From: Guptibacillus hwajinpoensis
GTDB taxonomy: Bacteria; Bacillota; Bacilli; Bacillales; Guptibacillaceae
Reading direction: 5' to 3'
Length of the DNA: 64,000 nucleotides
NCBI RefSeq assembly: GCF_020524165.1
Contig: NZ_JAIVKU010000001.1
Location: forward strand, 186,001 to 250,000
Part shown: one piece after another, positions 53,645 through 64,000 of the stretch
How positions within the stretch are numbered: the first letter of the stretch is position 1
How the letters are laid out: each line of letters opens with the position of its first letter
Notes under the pieces: generated by a model
What the model was told of the DNA's origin: nothing
Databases searched by the model: none
What the model saw: only the letters and a program-made list of their open reading frames with translations
Made by a program: the position numbers and the translations under genes

Positions 53645-54276
53645 AGAAAAACGTTCCTTCGATGGTGAAAGATGAGAAGTTAATCCAGAAACGACGCGAA
53701 CAAATGATTAAAGCAGCGGTCTCTCTTTTTAAGGAAAAAGGATTTCATCGGACGACCACGAGAGAGATCGCCCGGGTCGCCGGATTTAGTATAGGCACGC
53801 TTTATGAATACATTCGAAAAAAGGAAGACGTGCTGTATCTTGTTTGCGATAGCATCTATGACGAAGTTCGTGAGCGGCTTGAGGAGCAGCTTAAGCCTGA
53901 TATAACAGGGATCGAACGGCTGAGGCAGGCCCTTCATGCGTTTTATCATGTGATGGATGATATGCAGGATGAAGTGCTTGTCATGTACCAGGAAGCCAAG
54001 TCACTCCCGCGAGAAACGCTACCATACGTTTTAAAAAAAGAACTAGGCATGGCAGAAATTTTTGAGCGACTGATTGAAGAGTGCGTTAAGGAAGGGAAGA
54101 TGAGCCTTACACAAGGCGAAATCTACGGTGCTGCGCATAACATCCTTGTGCAGGGACAAATGTGGACTTTTAGACGCTGGGCACTGCATTCACATTATTC
54201 AATTGAAGAATATACCAAAATGCAAGAAGGGTTTTTGATGCAGGCGTTAAATCCAATCGAAGCTAAAAACGTATAG
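53641..54276 (+). CDS. TetR family transcriptional regulator
   Basis: A 211-residue repressor-type protein with an N-terminal helix-turn-helix ([20 protein letters not shown]) near residues 34-55 and a helical ligand domain. Its place within the acyl-CoA operon suggests that it senses an acyl-CoA and controls this gene set, perhaps through the dyad at 47915-47928. It could be the FadR orthologue, but fadR usually lies by lcfA. GTG 53641 overlaps the meaB stop (GTGA). Confidence 0.88.
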   Translation: MKKNVPSMVKDEKLIQKRREQMIKAAVSLFKEKGFHRTTTREIARVAGFSIGTLYEYIRKKEDVLYLVCDSIYDEVRERLEEQLKPDITGIERLRQALHAFYHVMDDMQDEVLVMYQEAKSLPRETLPYVLKKELGMAEIFERLIEECVKEGKMSLTQGEIYGAAHNILVQGQMWTFRRWALHSHYSIEEYTKMQEGFLMQALNPIEAKNV

Positions 54277-54289
54277 AGGAGGAACTGCA

Positions 54290-57200
54290 GTGAGTGTAGT
54301 TGAAACGTATAAACCGGTTAACCACGTTCGTTTTGTAACCGCTTCAAGTTTATTTGACGGTCATGATGCGTCTATTAACATTATGCGTCGTATTTTACAG
54401 GCAAGCGGTGCAGAAGTGATCCATCTGGGTCATAATCGCTCTGTTGAAGAGGTTGTGAATGCTGCGATTCAGGAAGATGCGCAGGGAATTGCGATTTCTT
54501 CTTACCAGGGCGGACACGTGGAGTATTTTAAATACATGTATGACCTCTTGAAAGAAAAAGGCGCTTCGCACGTCAAGATATATGGCGGTGGAGGCGGCGT
54601 TATCATACCGAAAGAGATTAAAGAGCTTCATGCTTATGGCATCTCCCGTATTTTCTCCCCGGATGATGGGAGCGACCTTGGACTTCAAGGCATGATTGAT
54701 TTAATGATTAAGGAATGTGATTTTCCAACTTTTAAGCAAATCGATAATCAGATCGATCGTCTCCATGAGCGTGATCCTCAGGCTGTTTCTAGTTTGATTA
54801 CGCTTGCTGAAAGCTATGGAGGAGAGCGTACCGAAGAGACGGCAGCCGCTGCTGAGCAAGTATTCGATAAGCTGAAAAATATGGCGACCGACGCACCTGT
54901 TCTTGGGATTACGGGGACGGGGGGAGCGGGGAAGAGCTCTTTAACAGATGAGCTTGTGAGACGCTTTATTAATGAATTTGATGATAAAACGGTCGCCATC
55001 CTTTCGATTGATCCGACAAAACAAAAGACAGGCGGCGCTCTTTTAGGTGACCGCATACGCATGAATGCGATTCACAATGATCGTGTTTTTATGAGAAGCC
55101 TGGCAACGCGTAAGTCAAAAACGGAGCTCTCTCTTTCCATTCGTGAAGCATTAACTGTCGTAAAGGCCGCTGGATATGACTTGATCATCATTGAAACTAG
55201 TGGAATCGGCCAGGGGGATGCCGAGATCGTTGAAATTTCCGATGTTTCCATGTACGTCATGACAAGTGAATTCGGCGCGCCTTCACAGCTTGAGAAAATT
55301 GATATGATTGATTTTGCAGACCTGATTGTTATTAATAAATATGAGCGAAAAGGGTCTGAAGACGCTTTGCGCGATGTGAAGAAGCAATATCAGCGTAGTC
55401 ATATGCTTTTTGAACAGAGCCTTGATCAAATGCCTGTCTATGGTACGATCGCCAGTCAGTTCAATGACCCGGGAACAAATACGCTCTTTAAAGCACTTAT
55501 TGATACGATTCATCGCAAATGTCGAAATGATTGGGCAACCAATATTGAAACGAGTGAGATTGTTGAAAAGCTGAATTTGATTATACCGCCACAGCGCCAA
55601 CAATATTTACAGGATATCTCCGGATCTGTGCGACGCTATCATGAATATGTTGACAAACAGGTTCAGCTTGCGCGAAAAGCATTTCAGCTACAAGGGACGA
55701 TTGAAATGCTTGAGGGTACGGCGGACAATGATGAGACAATTGCCATGCTAACGAAAATGAAAAAACAAAATATGGACGATATGCATGGGGAAACGCGTAA
55801 AATCATTGAAAACTGGCCTGAAGTGAAGGAGAAGTATAGCGGAAAAGAATTTGTTACGGTGATTCGAGATAAGGAAATCGTTACGGAGCTTACGACTAAG
55901 AGTCTGTCTGGCTTGGATATTCCGAAAGTCTCTCTTCCGAAATATGAAGACTGGGGAGAAATTGTTCGCTGGGTATTAAAAGAGAACGTCCCAGGGTCCT
56001 TCCCGTATACAGCCGGTGTTTTTCCTTTTAAGCGGAAGGGCGAAGATCCGAAGCGTCAATTCGCAGGCGAAGGCACGCCGGAGCGCACAAACCGCCGTTT
56101 CCACTATCTTTCTGAGAACGAAGATGCGAAGCGCTTAAGTACGGCGTTTGATTCGGTTACACTTTACGGAGAAGATCCTGACTATCGACCTGACATCTAT
56201 GGAAAAGTAGGCGAGAGTGGCGTAAGCATTTGTACGCTTGATGATATGAAAAAGCTTTATGCAGGCTTTGATTTATGTGCGCCGTCGACTTCGGTTTCAA
56301 TGACAATTAACGGCCCGGCGCCAATTATTCTAGCTATGTTTATGAACACGGCGATTGAGCAGCAAATACAGCGATTCGAAGAAAAAGAAGGCCGAAAAGC
56401 AAATGAACAGGAGCTTGGGGAAATCAAGGCAAGCACACTGAGCACCGTTCGTGGTACGGTTCAGGCCGACATTTTAAAAGAAGATCAGGGTCAAAACACG
56501 TGTATCTTCTCAACGGAATTTGCGCTACGAATGATGGGAGATATTCAGGAATACTTCATTCGTGAAAACGTGCGTAACTACTATTCTGTCTCTATTTCGG
56601 GTTACCATATTGCAGAAGCAGGTGCCAATCCGATATCGCAGCTGGCATTTACGCTTGCCAATGGCTTTACGTATGTTGAATACTATTTAAGCCGCGGTAT
56701 GGATATCGATAAATTTGCGCCGAATCTATCGTTCTTCTTTAGTAACGGGCTGGATCCGGAATATACGGTGATTGGAAGAGTGGCGCGCAGAATTTGGGCT
56801 ACGGTGATGCGAGAGAAGTATGGTGCTAATGCGCGTAGTCAGAAGTTAAAGTATCACGTACAAACGTCAGGTCGATCCTTACATGCACAGGAAATGGACT
56901 TTAACGATATTCGTACCACGTTACAGGGTTTGATGGCGATTCATGATAACTGCAACTCGCTTCACACGAATGCGTACGATGAAGCAGTGACAACGCCAAC
57001 AGAGGAATCTGTTCGCCGAGCGATGGCGATTCAAATGATTATTACGAAAGAGCATGGGCTTACGAAAAACGAAAATCCACTACAAGGTTCCTTCATTATT
57101 GAAGAGTTAACCGATCTTGTAGAGGAAGCGGTCCTTAGTGAATTTGAGAAAATTAACGCGCGTGGTGGCGTGTTAGGGGCGATGGAAACGCAGTACCAGC

Positions 57201-57553
57201 GTGGTAAAATTCAAGAAGAGTCCATGCACTATGAAATGTTAAAGCATAGCGGTGAACTTCCGATCGTTGGGGTGAATACGTATAAAAACCCAAATCCACC
57301 TGCAGAAGAAGAGTGGAACATGGAGCTAGCGCGAGCGAGCAAGGAAGAGAAGGAACAACAAATTGCAAACTTAAATCTCTTCCAAAAAACGCATTCAGAA
57401 AAGACAGAAGAAGCGCTTAATCGCTTGAAGCGTGCTGCTTTAAGTAAAGGCAATATTTTCGAAGAGTTAATGGAAACAGTGAAGGTTGCAAGTCTAGGTC
57501 AAATTACGAGAGCCCTTTATGAGGTAGGCGGGAAATACCGTAGAAATATGTAA
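54290..57553 (+). CDS. icmF: Fused isobutyryl-CoA mutase IcmF
   Basis: IcmF interconverts isobutyryl-CoA and n-butyryl-CoA using coenzyme B12. The 1087-residue fusion has a B12-binding domain (residues about 10-145; cobalt-binding His25 in [10 protein letters not shown]), a MeaI-like G-domain with P-loop [11 protein letters not shown] near residue 210 and [11 protein letters not shown], and a C-terminal mutase barrel (from about 560; [18 protein letters not shown]). GTG 54290 follows AGAGGAGGAAC. It connects valine or branched-chain catabolism to the butyryl-CoA route encoded upstream. Confidence 0.96.
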   Translation: MSVVETYKPVNHVRFVTASSLFDGHDASINIMRRILQASGAEVIHLGHNRSVEEVVNAAIQEDAQGIAISSYQGGHVEYFKYMYDLLKEKGASHVKIYGGGGGVIIPKEIKELHAYGISRIFSPDDGSDLGLQGMIDLMIKECDFPTFKQIDNQIDRLHERDPQAVSSLITLAESYGGERTEETAAAAEQVFDKLKNMATDAPVLGITGTGGAGKSSLTDELVRRFINEFDDKTVAILSIDPTKQKTGGALLGDRIRMNAIHNDRVFMRSLATRKSKTELSLSIREALTVVKAAGYDLIIIETSGIGQGDAEIVEISDVSMYVMTSEFGAPSQLEKIDMIDFADLIVINKYERKGSEDALRDVKKQYQRSHMLFEQSLDQMPVYGTIASQFNDPGTNTLFKALIDTIHRKCRNDWATNIETSEIVEKLNLIIPPQRQQYLQDISGSVRRYHEYVDKQVQLARKAFQLQGTIEMLEGTADNDETIAMLTKMKKQNMDDMHGETRKIIENWPEVKEKYSGKEFVTVIRDKEIVTELTTKSLSGLDIPKVSLPKYEDWGEIVRWVLKENVPGSFPYTAGVFPFKRKGEDPKRQFAGEGTPERTNRRFHYLSENEDAKRLSTAFDSVTLYGEDPDYRPDIYGKVGESGVSICTLDDMKKLYAGFDLCAPSTSVSMTINGPAPIILAMFMNTAIEQQIQRFEEKEGRKANEQELGEIKASTLSTVRGTVQADILKEDQGQNTCIFSTEFALRMMGDIQEYFIRENVRNYYSVSISGYHIAEAGANPISQLAFTLANGFTYVEYYLSRGMDIDKFAPNLSFFFSNGLDPEYTVIGRVARRIWATVMREKYGANARSQKLKYHVQTSGRSLHAQEMDFNDIRTTLQGLMAIHDNCNSLHTNAYDEAVTTPTEESVRRAMAIQMIITKEHGLTKNENPLQGSFIIEELTDLVEEAVLSEFEKINARGGVLGAMETQYQRGKIQEESMHYEMLKHSGELPIVGVNTYKNPNPPAEEEWNMELARASKEEKEQQIANLNLFQKTHSEKTEEALNRLKRAALSKGNIFEELMETVKVASLGQITRALYEVGGKYRRNM

Positions 57554-57594
57554 ACAGTAAAGAACTTGTCAAATGCAAGCGTTCATATTATTGT

Positions 57595-57622
57595 AGGAGG
57601 AAGGACTTCCCTTCCTCCTTTT
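57595..57622 (+). terminator. Terminator after icmF
   Basis: AGGAGGAAGG (57595-57604) pairs with CCTTCCTCCT (57610-57619), followed by TTT. Confidence 0.8.
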
Positions 57623-57817
57623 CGTTCGAAAGCGATTGGGCTAAGGAAGGATCAATCCTTATTATTTCAATAGATTTGTTTAAAAATCGTAGCATAGATT
57701 GTGTAAATTTGTTTATAATGAATGGTATGTTTTGCATTAGGATCGCTTAGCGAAAAGCTAGTTTTTACATTAACAGCTATTATTCATAGGAGATAATTGA
57801 AAGGGAGTGCCGATATC

Positions 57818-58309
57818 GTGAGTAGCTTAAAGCAGTTGTCTGCTGAAGACATTCAAGAAACATCCATGATTGATATTATGTATTTCATCCTGCAGGACGA
57901 AAAGAAACCCGTTTCTTTCTATACGCTGATGGATCAGATCGGAAAGATGAAAGGTCTATCTTCTCAAGAGCTTCAAGATATGCTTGCAGAAGTTTATACA
58001 AACCTGAACACAGATGGTCGTTTTGTAACGCTTGGGGACAACCAGTGGGGTCTAAAAGGCTGGTATCCAGTTGAACAGTCACAAGAAGAGCTTGCCACAA
58101 CAATCAAGCCGAAGAAACGCAAGAAGTCTGATGACGATGATCTTGGCTTCGACGAAGATGATGAAGACGATCTTGAAGATCTTGAGGTCGATGATCTTGA
58201 CGATTTTGATGACGATGACTTCGATGATGATACAGAAGATTTGGATGATGAAGACCTTGACGATGACGATGATGACGATTTGGAAGACGACGAAGAGGAA
58301 CAGAAATAA
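57818..58309 (+). CDS. rpoE: DNA-directed RNA polymerase subunit delta
   Basis: The delta subunit raises polymerase recycling and sensitivity to initiating NTP levels. The 163-residue protein has the winged-helix HARE domain (residues about 10-85, MIDIMYFILQDEKKPVSFY, WGLKGWYPVEQ) and a very acidic, disordered Asp/Glu tail (about 105-163). GTG 57818 lies about 10 nt after AAGGGAG. A TATAAT at 57714-57719 may be its -10. It precedes pyrG as in B. subtilis. Confidence 0.95.
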   Translation: MSSLKQLSAEDIQETSMIDIMYFILQDEKKPVSFYTLMDQIGKMKGLSSQELQDMLAEVYTNLNTDGRFVTLGDNQWGLKGWYPVEQSQEELATTIKPKKRKKSDDDDLGFDEDDEDDLEDLEVDDLDDFDDDDFDDDTEDLDDEDLDDDDDDDLEDDEEEQK

Positions 58310-58322
58310 TTTCTGTCGCTTC

Positions 58323-58351
58323 TTGACTTTCAGTAGCGAAATCGGTAGAAT
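58323..58351 (+). promoter_or_regulatory. Sigma-A promoter of pyrG
   Basis: TTGACT (58323-58328) and TAGAAT (58346-58351) have a 17-bp spacer. Seven bases later the sequence is GGGC (58359-58362), the start used by the B. subtilis pyrG promoter. Confidence 0.75.
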
Positions 58352-58358
58352 CATTTTT

Positions 58359-58451
58359 GGGCTTCACCAAAATACTAAACTAATTTATAGATACGATATA
58401 AAAACAAAAGTGCCCCCCATTTATGGGACAGGTGCCACTTTTGTTTTTTTT
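58359..58451 (+). promoter_or_regulatory. pyrG leader attenuator (reiterative-G type)
   Basis: The transcript would start GGGC. A terminator follows: AACAAAAGTG (58403-58412) with CACTTTTGTT (58436-58445) and an eight-T run. Six C residues (58413-58418) lie in its 5' strand. In B. subtilis low CTP makes polymerase add extra G residues at the start, and the G-run pairs with C/U-rich bases of the terminator to prevent termination. All the required parts are visible here. The same hairpin may also end rpoE transcripts. Confidence 0.7.
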
Positions 58452-58615
58452 GTTTTTATACTCATATTGAGAAGTTGGCATTTATCCAGTGCGAGTGGAC
58501 CTTCCGTTTAAGTTAAGAAAATTGTAACCATCTGCATGGATTTTATGTAAAAAATAAAATCTCTCGTTTCAGATGAATCCTCTCCCTTTCTAAAAGGGCA
58601 GAATACAAACCATGA

Positions 58616-60238
<1,623 letters not shown>

Positions 60239-60240
60239 AT

Positions 60241-60280
60241 AAAAAAAGACATCCTTTCTAACCAGAAGGATGTCTTTTTT
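60241..60280. terminator. Bidirectional terminator between pyrG and ywjG
   Basis: AAAAAAAGACATCCTT pairs with AAGGATGTCTTTTTT, with A- and T-runs on either side. Confidence 0.92.
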
Positions 60281-60288
60281 ATTTGGCT

Positions 60289-60819
60289 TTAAAATTCGTA
60301 TCCATGCTCTTCTAATATTTCGCGAGTCGTTAAATAGAGGGCGTGGTACACGTATAACGAAGTGAGGAGAGAAGGATAGCCAATGCGCTCTCCATCATCG
60401 TTTGGAACGAGCCCCGTCGTTAACCCAGTGTTAATATGAAAATCAGTCGTTTGTTCAAGGAGAGGGTCTGCTTCTTTTCGCGTAGCGGAAATACCGACTA
60501 CCTTCGCTCCAGTTGCTTTAAACGCTTTGGCATGTTCGGCTGCTGCCTGGTCTTCACTTAGCCTTGAAAATAACAGAACACAATCGTTTTCTGTTAAATC
60601 GGCAGGATCATGAAGGATGGCGCTTGAAGGTAGCTTCTCAGAGCCATAGACAGCTTCAAGTGCCGCCCCCTGAAGTTCATTCTCTCCATAAAAATAAACG
60701 GTCCCTCCGCCTGTAATGACTTGAGCAAACAGGCGTGAACTATCTTCAATTACCATTTCATGCTGATCTTGAATTCCCTTAAACTTTCCCATCAGCTGAG
60801 TTGTAAAAATTTTAAGCAT
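60289..60819 (-). CDS. ywjG: YwjG family protein (DUF2529)
   Basis: A 176-residue protein of the DUF2529 family, with a Rossmann or SIS-like alpha/beta pattern (ITGGGTVYFYGENELQG, GAKVVGISATRKEAD). Function is unknown. It runs opposite to its neighbours between pyrG and spo0F, the same place as in B. subtilis. The minus-strand start at 60819 follows AGAAAGG with about 11 nt spacing. Confidence 0.88.
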   Translation of the reverse strand: MLKIFTTQLMGKFKGIQDQHEMVIEDSSRLFAQVITGGGTVYFYGENELQGAALEAVYGSEKLPSSAILHDPADLTENDCVLLFSRLSEDQAAAEHAKAFKATGAKVVGISATRKEADPLLEQTTDFHINTGLTTGLVPNDDGERIGYPSLLTSLYVYHALYLTTREILEEHGYEF

Positions 60820-60877
60820 TTGATCACGGCCTTTCTTTAATTATGAATCATTTAGGGTAAAATGTTGTCTGAAGTTA

Positions 60878-60909
60878 GATATCGATAAATAAATTTCATT
60901 CTCGATATC
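60878..60909. promoter_or_regulatory. GATATCG inverted repeat between ywjG and spo0F
   Basis: GATATCG (60878-60884) and CGATATC (60903-60909) are perfect inverted copies separated by 18 bp of AT-rich sequence. It could be an operator in the divergent region; no known regulator was matched. Confidence 0.35.
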
Positions 60910-60963
60910 GCCACCACTTATGCGCCACAATTGCGTTCCTATTATAACGAAACTGGCTAACAC

Positions 60964-60991
60964 TTGCGAATTAGAGCTCTCAATGTATAAT
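60964..60991 (+). promoter_or_regulatory. Sigma-A promoter of spo0F
   Basis: TTGCGA (60964-60969) and TATAAT (60986-60991) have a 16-bp spacer. B. subtilis spo0F also has a vegetative promoter. Confidence 0.65.
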
Positions 60992-60992
60992 C

Positions 60993-61023
60993 AGGAAGGG
61001 ATTCGCGATCTTTAAGCGAATTT
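60993..61023 (+). promoter_or_regulatory. Candidate sigma-H promoter of spo0F
   Basis: AGGAAGG (60993-60999) followed by AGCGAATTT (61015-61023), which matches RNNGAATWW. spo0F is transcribed by sigma-H in B. subtilis. The -35 part is imperfect. Confidence 0.5.
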
Positions 61024-61058
61024 AAACATAAGACTAACGGAAAAGTAGGTGCTCACAC

Positions 61059-61427
61059 ATGAATGAAAAAATCTTAATCGTAGACGATCAATACGGCATT
61101 CGCATCCTTCTTAATGAAATTTTTCAAAAAGAAGGGTATCAAACGTTCCAAGCAGCAAATGGCGTTCAAGCACTCTCCATCGTAAAAAGTGAGGATCCCG
61201 ACTTAGTTATTCTCGACATGAAAATTCCTGGAATGGATGGACTTGAGATCTTAAAGCGAATCAAAAAAATGGAAGCAAGAGCGCTCGTCATTATTATGAC
61301 GGCTTACGGCGAATTGGACATGATTCATGAAGCAATGGACCTTGGAGCAGTGACGCATTTTGCGAAGCCTTTTGACATCGATGAGATCCGAGCAGCTGTC
61401 AAAAAAGAATTAGCATCGCTTTCATGA
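61059..61427 (+). CDS. spo0F: Sporulation phosphorelay response regulator Spo0F
   Basis: Spo0F takes phosphate from sporulation kinases and passes it to Spo0B, the first relay step to Spo0A-P. The 122-residue single-domain receiver has the acidic pocket VDDQYGIR, the phosphorylated Asp53 in [12 protein letters not shown], Thr81 in [10 protein letters not shown] and Lys103 in [13 protein letters not shown], all as in B. subtilis with one less N-terminal residue. ATG 61059 is preceded by two promoters in tandem. Confidence 0.97.
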   Translation: MNEKILIVDDQYGIRILLNEIFQKEGYQTFQAANGVQALSIVKSEDPDLVILDMKIPGMDGLEILKRIKKMEARALVIIMTAYGELDMIHEAMDLGAVTHFAKPFDIDEIRAAVKKELASLS

Positions 61428-61718
61428 ACAAAGGTAACGCTTACATAAACAAATCCTATTAAATCAAGCTTTTTCCCCTTCTTTTATAGAAGTGATATGC
61501 TATAATAGAACCGTGTTTTTGGAGAATTTGTAGAGGAAATAAATTCAGATCAGTGGAAAATTCTTAGGCAGTGGCATACATAAAAACATCGTGTTTGTGC
61601 CATCTTGAAGAAGACAGTTTTTTCTGGATGCATCTGCATGCTTCAATAACAGGTATTCGTTATTAAGATGTTCCAGGTCAGACCTGGCAATTTTAAATTA
61701 GATTGAGGAGGATTTATC
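61428..61718 (+). other. fbaA upstream region with long structured leader
   Basis: About 290 bp. An extended -10 promoter TGC-TATAAT (61498-61506) would give a leader of about 205 nt. The leader holds inverted repeats AATAAC/GTTATT (near 61645-61664) and CCAGGT-CAG-ACCTGG (61673-61687) just upstream of the ribosome site. No known riboswitch was recognised. Confidence 0.45.
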
Positions 61719-62582
61719 ATGCCTTTAGTTTCTATGAAAGAAATGCTCGAAAAAGGTAAAGCAGAAGGCTACGCAGTTGGCCAATTTAACCTTAACAACC
61801 TTGAGTTTACTCAAGCAATCCTACAAGCTGCACAAGAAGAACAATCACCAGTTATCCTTGGTGTTTCTGAAGGTGCTGCTCGTTACATGGGCGGATTCAA
61901 AACAATTGTTAAGCTTGTTGAAGCACTTATGGAAGAGTACAAGGTTACAGTACCAGTTGCGATTCACCTTGACCACGGTTCTAGCTTCGAGAAGTGTATG
62001 CAAGCGATCAACGCTGGATTCACTTCTGTTATGATCGATGGTTCTCACTACCCACTAGACGAAAACATCGCTCTTACTACAAAAGTAGTAGAAGCTGCAC
62101 ACGCAGTTGGTGTTTCTGTTGAAGCTGAGCTTGGCCGCATTGGCGGACAAGAAGACGATCTAATCGTTGACGATGCTGAAGCTGCATACGCGATTCCTGA
62201 AGAGTGTGAGCGCCTTATCAACGAAACTGGTGTAGATTGCTTCGCTCCTGCACTTGGTTCTGTACACGGCCCTTACAAAGGTGAGCCTAACCTAGGATTC
62301 GACCGCATGGAAACAATCAGCAAAATGACTGGTGTTCCTCTCGTACTTCACGGTGGTACTGGTATTCCAACTGCTGACGTTAAAAAAGCGATCAAATTTG
62401 GACATGCTAAAATCAACGTAAACACTGAGAGCCAACTTTCTTCTGCTAAAGCAGTTCGTTCTGTACTTGAAGAAAAGCCAGAACTTTACGATCCTCGTAA
62501 ATACATGGGACCTGCACGCGATGCAATTAAAGAAACAGTAATCGGCAAAATGCGTGAATTTGGTTCTTCAAACAAAGCATAA
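61719..62582 (+). CDS. fbaA: Fructose-1,6-bisphosphate aldolase, class II
   Basis: FbaA splits fructose 1,6-bisphosphate into two triose phosphates in glycolysis and works in reverse in gluconeogenesis. The 287-residue zinc enzyme has the catalytic Asp85 and zinc ligand His86 in [10 protein letters not shown], further ligands in [12 protein letters not shown] and VLHGGTGIP, and the phosphate site [11 protein letters not shown] 61719 follows GAGGAGG. Codon use is strongly biased (GAA, CTT, GCT), as expected for a highly expressed gene. Confidence 0.97.
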   Translation: MPLVSMKEMLEKGKAEGYAVGQFNLNNLEFTQAILQAAQEEQSPVILGVSEGAARYMGGFKTIVKLVEALMEEYKVTVPVAIHLDHGSSFEKCMQAINAGFTSVMIDGSHYPLDENIALTTKVVEAAHAVGVSVEAELGRIGGQEDDLIVDDAEAAYAIPEECERLINETGVDCFAPALGSVHGPYKGEPNLGFDRMETISKMTGVPLVLHGGTGIPTADVKKAIKFGHAKINVNTESQLSSAKAVRSVLEEKPELYDPRKYMGPARDAIKETVIGKMREFGSSNKA

Positions 62583-62601
62583 TCTTCCTAAAAGATCGGA
62601 T

Positions 62602-62645
62602 AATCAGAAACCGCTCAATCTGAGCGGTTTCTGATTTCCATTTTT
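62602..62645 (+). terminator. Terminator of fbaA
   Basis: AATCAGAAACCGCTCA (62602-62617) pairs perfectly with TGAGCGGTTTCTGATT (62621-62636), followed by TCCATTTTTATT. Confidence 0.9.
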
Positions 62646-62766
62646 ATTATCCCCCAACCACTGCAACTATTTTTCAGTTATTTACAATCAAATCAGCTAA
62701 CGTAAAACAAAATATGTTAAAATTTTTCTCGTAACCGCTTTCTAAAATCAAAGGAGGACGAACGTA

Positions 62767-63420
62767 ATGAAAATTTTCATAGATTCCGCTAACTTAAATG
62801 ACATCAAAGAAGCACACGAAATGGGCATCGTTTCTGGTGTAACGACAAATCCATCCCTCGTAATGAAAGAAAACGTCGATTTTCATGATCGTCTTCGTGA
62901 AATTACTAGCCTAGTATCCGGATCAGTTAGTGCCGAGGTTGTTTCAACAACAGCTGAGGAAATGATTGAAGAAGGAAAACAGCTTGCTGAAATCGCTCCG
63001 AACATTACTGTGAAAGTTCCGATGAACCGTGAAGGCATGAAAGCTGTAAAAGCATTCTCTGAAGCTGGTATTAAAACAAACGTAACGCTTGTGTTCTCTG
63101 CGAATCAAGCATTGCTTGCAGCTCGTGCTGGCGCATCTTATGTTTCACCATTCCTTGGCCGTCTTGATGATATTGGTCAGAATGGGCTTGATCTTATATC
63201 AGAAATCTCTGAGCTGTTTGCGGTCCATGGCATTGAGACTGAAATTATTGCAGCATCCATTCGCCATCCAATGCACGTAACAGAAGCGGCGCTTCGTGGT
63301 GCTGATATTGGCACAATGCCACTTAAGGTCGTTCTACAAATGCTAGAGCATCCACTAACAGATAAAGGGATCGATCAATTTCTTTCTGATTGGGAAGAAG
63401 CGAAGAAAGCAAACAAATAG
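62767..63420 (+). CDS. tal: Transaldolase
   Basis: A small transaldolase or fructose-6-phosphate aldolase of 217 residues (YwjH in B. subtilis). It has the start [24 protein letters not shown], the Schiff-base Lys83 in NITVKVPMN, and [14 protein letters not shown]. It works in the nonoxidative pentose phosphate route. ATG 62767 follows AAAGGAGGACG. A -10-like TAAAAT lies near 62717. It is between fbaA and murAB, as in B. subtilis. Confidence 0.95.
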   Translation: MKIFIDSANLNDIKEAHEMGIVSGVTTNPSLVMKENVDFHDRLREITSLVSGSVSAEVVSTTAEEMIEEGKQLAEIAPNITVKVPMNREGMKAVKAFSEAGIKTNVTLVFSANQALLAARAGASYVSPFLGRLDDIGQNGLDLISEISELFAVHGIETEIIAASIRHPMHVTEAALRGADIGTMPLKVVLQMLEHPLTDKGIDQFLSDWEEAKKANK

Positions 63421-63528
63421 TCTTATTAAATTGGCATGAACTTCCTGTTTTTGCCCATACTATTCTTATGAAGTATCATGACAGAATGAGGAACAGGAAT
63501 ACGATGCGGACGAAGAAGGGAGACCGTT

Positions 63529-64000
63529 ATGGAAAAGTTGATGATCGCTGGAGGCCACCGTTTAAGTGGAACCGTTCAGGTGAGCGGTGCCAAGAATAGT
63601 GCGGTTGCATTAATCCCGGCGGCTATTCTAGCAGATTCCACTGTCACTATTGATCACTTGCCGAACATTTCTGACGTTGGAATTCTCCGTGATTTGCTTG
63701 AAGAAATCGGGGGACAAGCTGAGCTAAATGGAAATACATTAACTGTAAATCCACAGGATATGATTGCAATGCCGCTGCCGAATGGCAAAGTAAAGAAGCT
63801 TCGTGCTTCCTATTATTTAATGGGTGCGATGTTAGGTCGTTTTAACAAAGCGGTTATTGGACTACCAGGCGGGTGCAATCTTGGACCACGTCCGATTGAT
63901 CAGCATATTAAAGGTTTTGAAGCACTTGGTGCAAAAGTAACAAATGAGCAGGGTGCCATTTATCTTCGGGCAGATGAACTGAAAGGCGCTCGTATTTATC
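63529..64000 (+). CDS. murAB: UDP-N-acetylglucosamine 1-carboxyvinyltransferase (5' part)
   Basis: MurA attaches enolpyruvate to UDP-GlcNAc, the first committed step of peptidoglycan synthesis and the fosfomycin target. The gene runs out of the window after 157 codons of about 420-430. It shows Lys22 and Asn23 in VSGAKNSAV and the active-site Cys116 in [14 protein letters not shown], so a normal fosfomycin-sensitive Cys enzyme is expected. ATG 63529 follows GAAGGGAG. By position after tal it matches murAB (murZ), the second MurA of Bacillus. Confidence 0.95.
   Translation, partial: MEKLMIAGGHRLSGTVQVSGAKNSAVALIPAAILADSTVTIDHLPNISDVGILRDLLEEIGGQAELNGNTLTVNPQDMIAMPLPNGKVKKLRASYYLMGAMLGRFNKAVIGLPGGCNLGPRPIDQHIKGFEALGAKVTNEQGAIYLRADELKGARIY

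Noticed and set aside
58071..58511. Met/Thr/Ile-rich open frames over the 3' end of rpoE
   Set aside because: They are other-frame readings of the GAT/GAC repeats that encode the acidic tail of the delta subunit.

Overview
The window reads as chromosome of an endospore-forming, flagellated Bacillaceae bacterium. The evidence is a Bacillus-type flagellar operon ending in sigD and swrB, sporulation genes (spo0F, gerQ, a pbpG-type penicillin-binding protein), the delta subunit of RNA polymerase, and long stretches of gene order shared with the ywd-ywj region of Bacillus subtilis. Base composition is moderate and even throughout. I see no rRNA, tRNA, CRISPR array, prophage or insertion sequence. 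Family names are given by recognition from the protein sequences; no database search was run.

Positions 1-20000 hold the main flagellar operon: fliF (3' part), fliG, fliH, fliI, fliJ, a ylxF/motE-like gene, fliK, flgD, a small flagellar operon protein, flgE, swrD, fliM, fliY, fliO, fliP, fliQ, fliR, flhB, flhA, flhF, flhG, sigD, swrB and a YaaR-family gene, closed by a terminator. Genes are tightly packed, often with 1-8 bp overlaps. In contrast to B. subtilis, no chemotaxis gene is present: cheY is missing between fliY and fliO, and cheB-cheA-cheW-cheC-cheD are missing between flhG and sigD. FliY has lost its phosphatase signature residues and FliM has a degenerate CheY-binding motif.

Positions 20100-23540 hold a possible split sigma factor module (SigO-like protein, YvrJ, RsoA-like protein), an EcsA/EcsB-like ABC transporter and a DUF423 membrane protein.

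Positions 23600-45500 hold housekeeping, sporulation and metabolic genes in short, mostly single-gene units separated by clear terminators: gerQ, hemQ (coproheme decarboxylase), pta, lipL, a dicarboxylate/amino-acid symporter, ywfO, ywgA, a membrane protein, iolW-like, a purine permease, ywhD, a DUF2164 gene, pbpG, uppP, speE-speB (spermidine synthesis), ywiB-argS, a XapX-domain protein, uvsE and a cardiolipin synthase.

Positions 45500-57600 form an acyl-CoA catabolism block: fadF (probable electron-transfer-flavoprotein:menaquinone oxidoreductase), thiolase, 3-hydroxybutyryl-CoA dehydrogenase, two acyl-CoA dehydrogenases separated by a tandem 119-bp structured repeat, meaB, a TetR regulator and icmF (fused isobutyryl-CoA mutase). 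Together these could turn isobutyryl-CoA and butyryl-CoA into acetyl-CoA and pass the electrons to the quinone pool. FadR-like and CcpA (cre) sites are visible upstream.

Positions 57600-64000 hold rpoE, pyrG (with a leader matching CTP-sensed reiterative-G attenuation), ywjG, spo0F, fbaA, tal and the start of murAB, in the same order as in B. subtilis.
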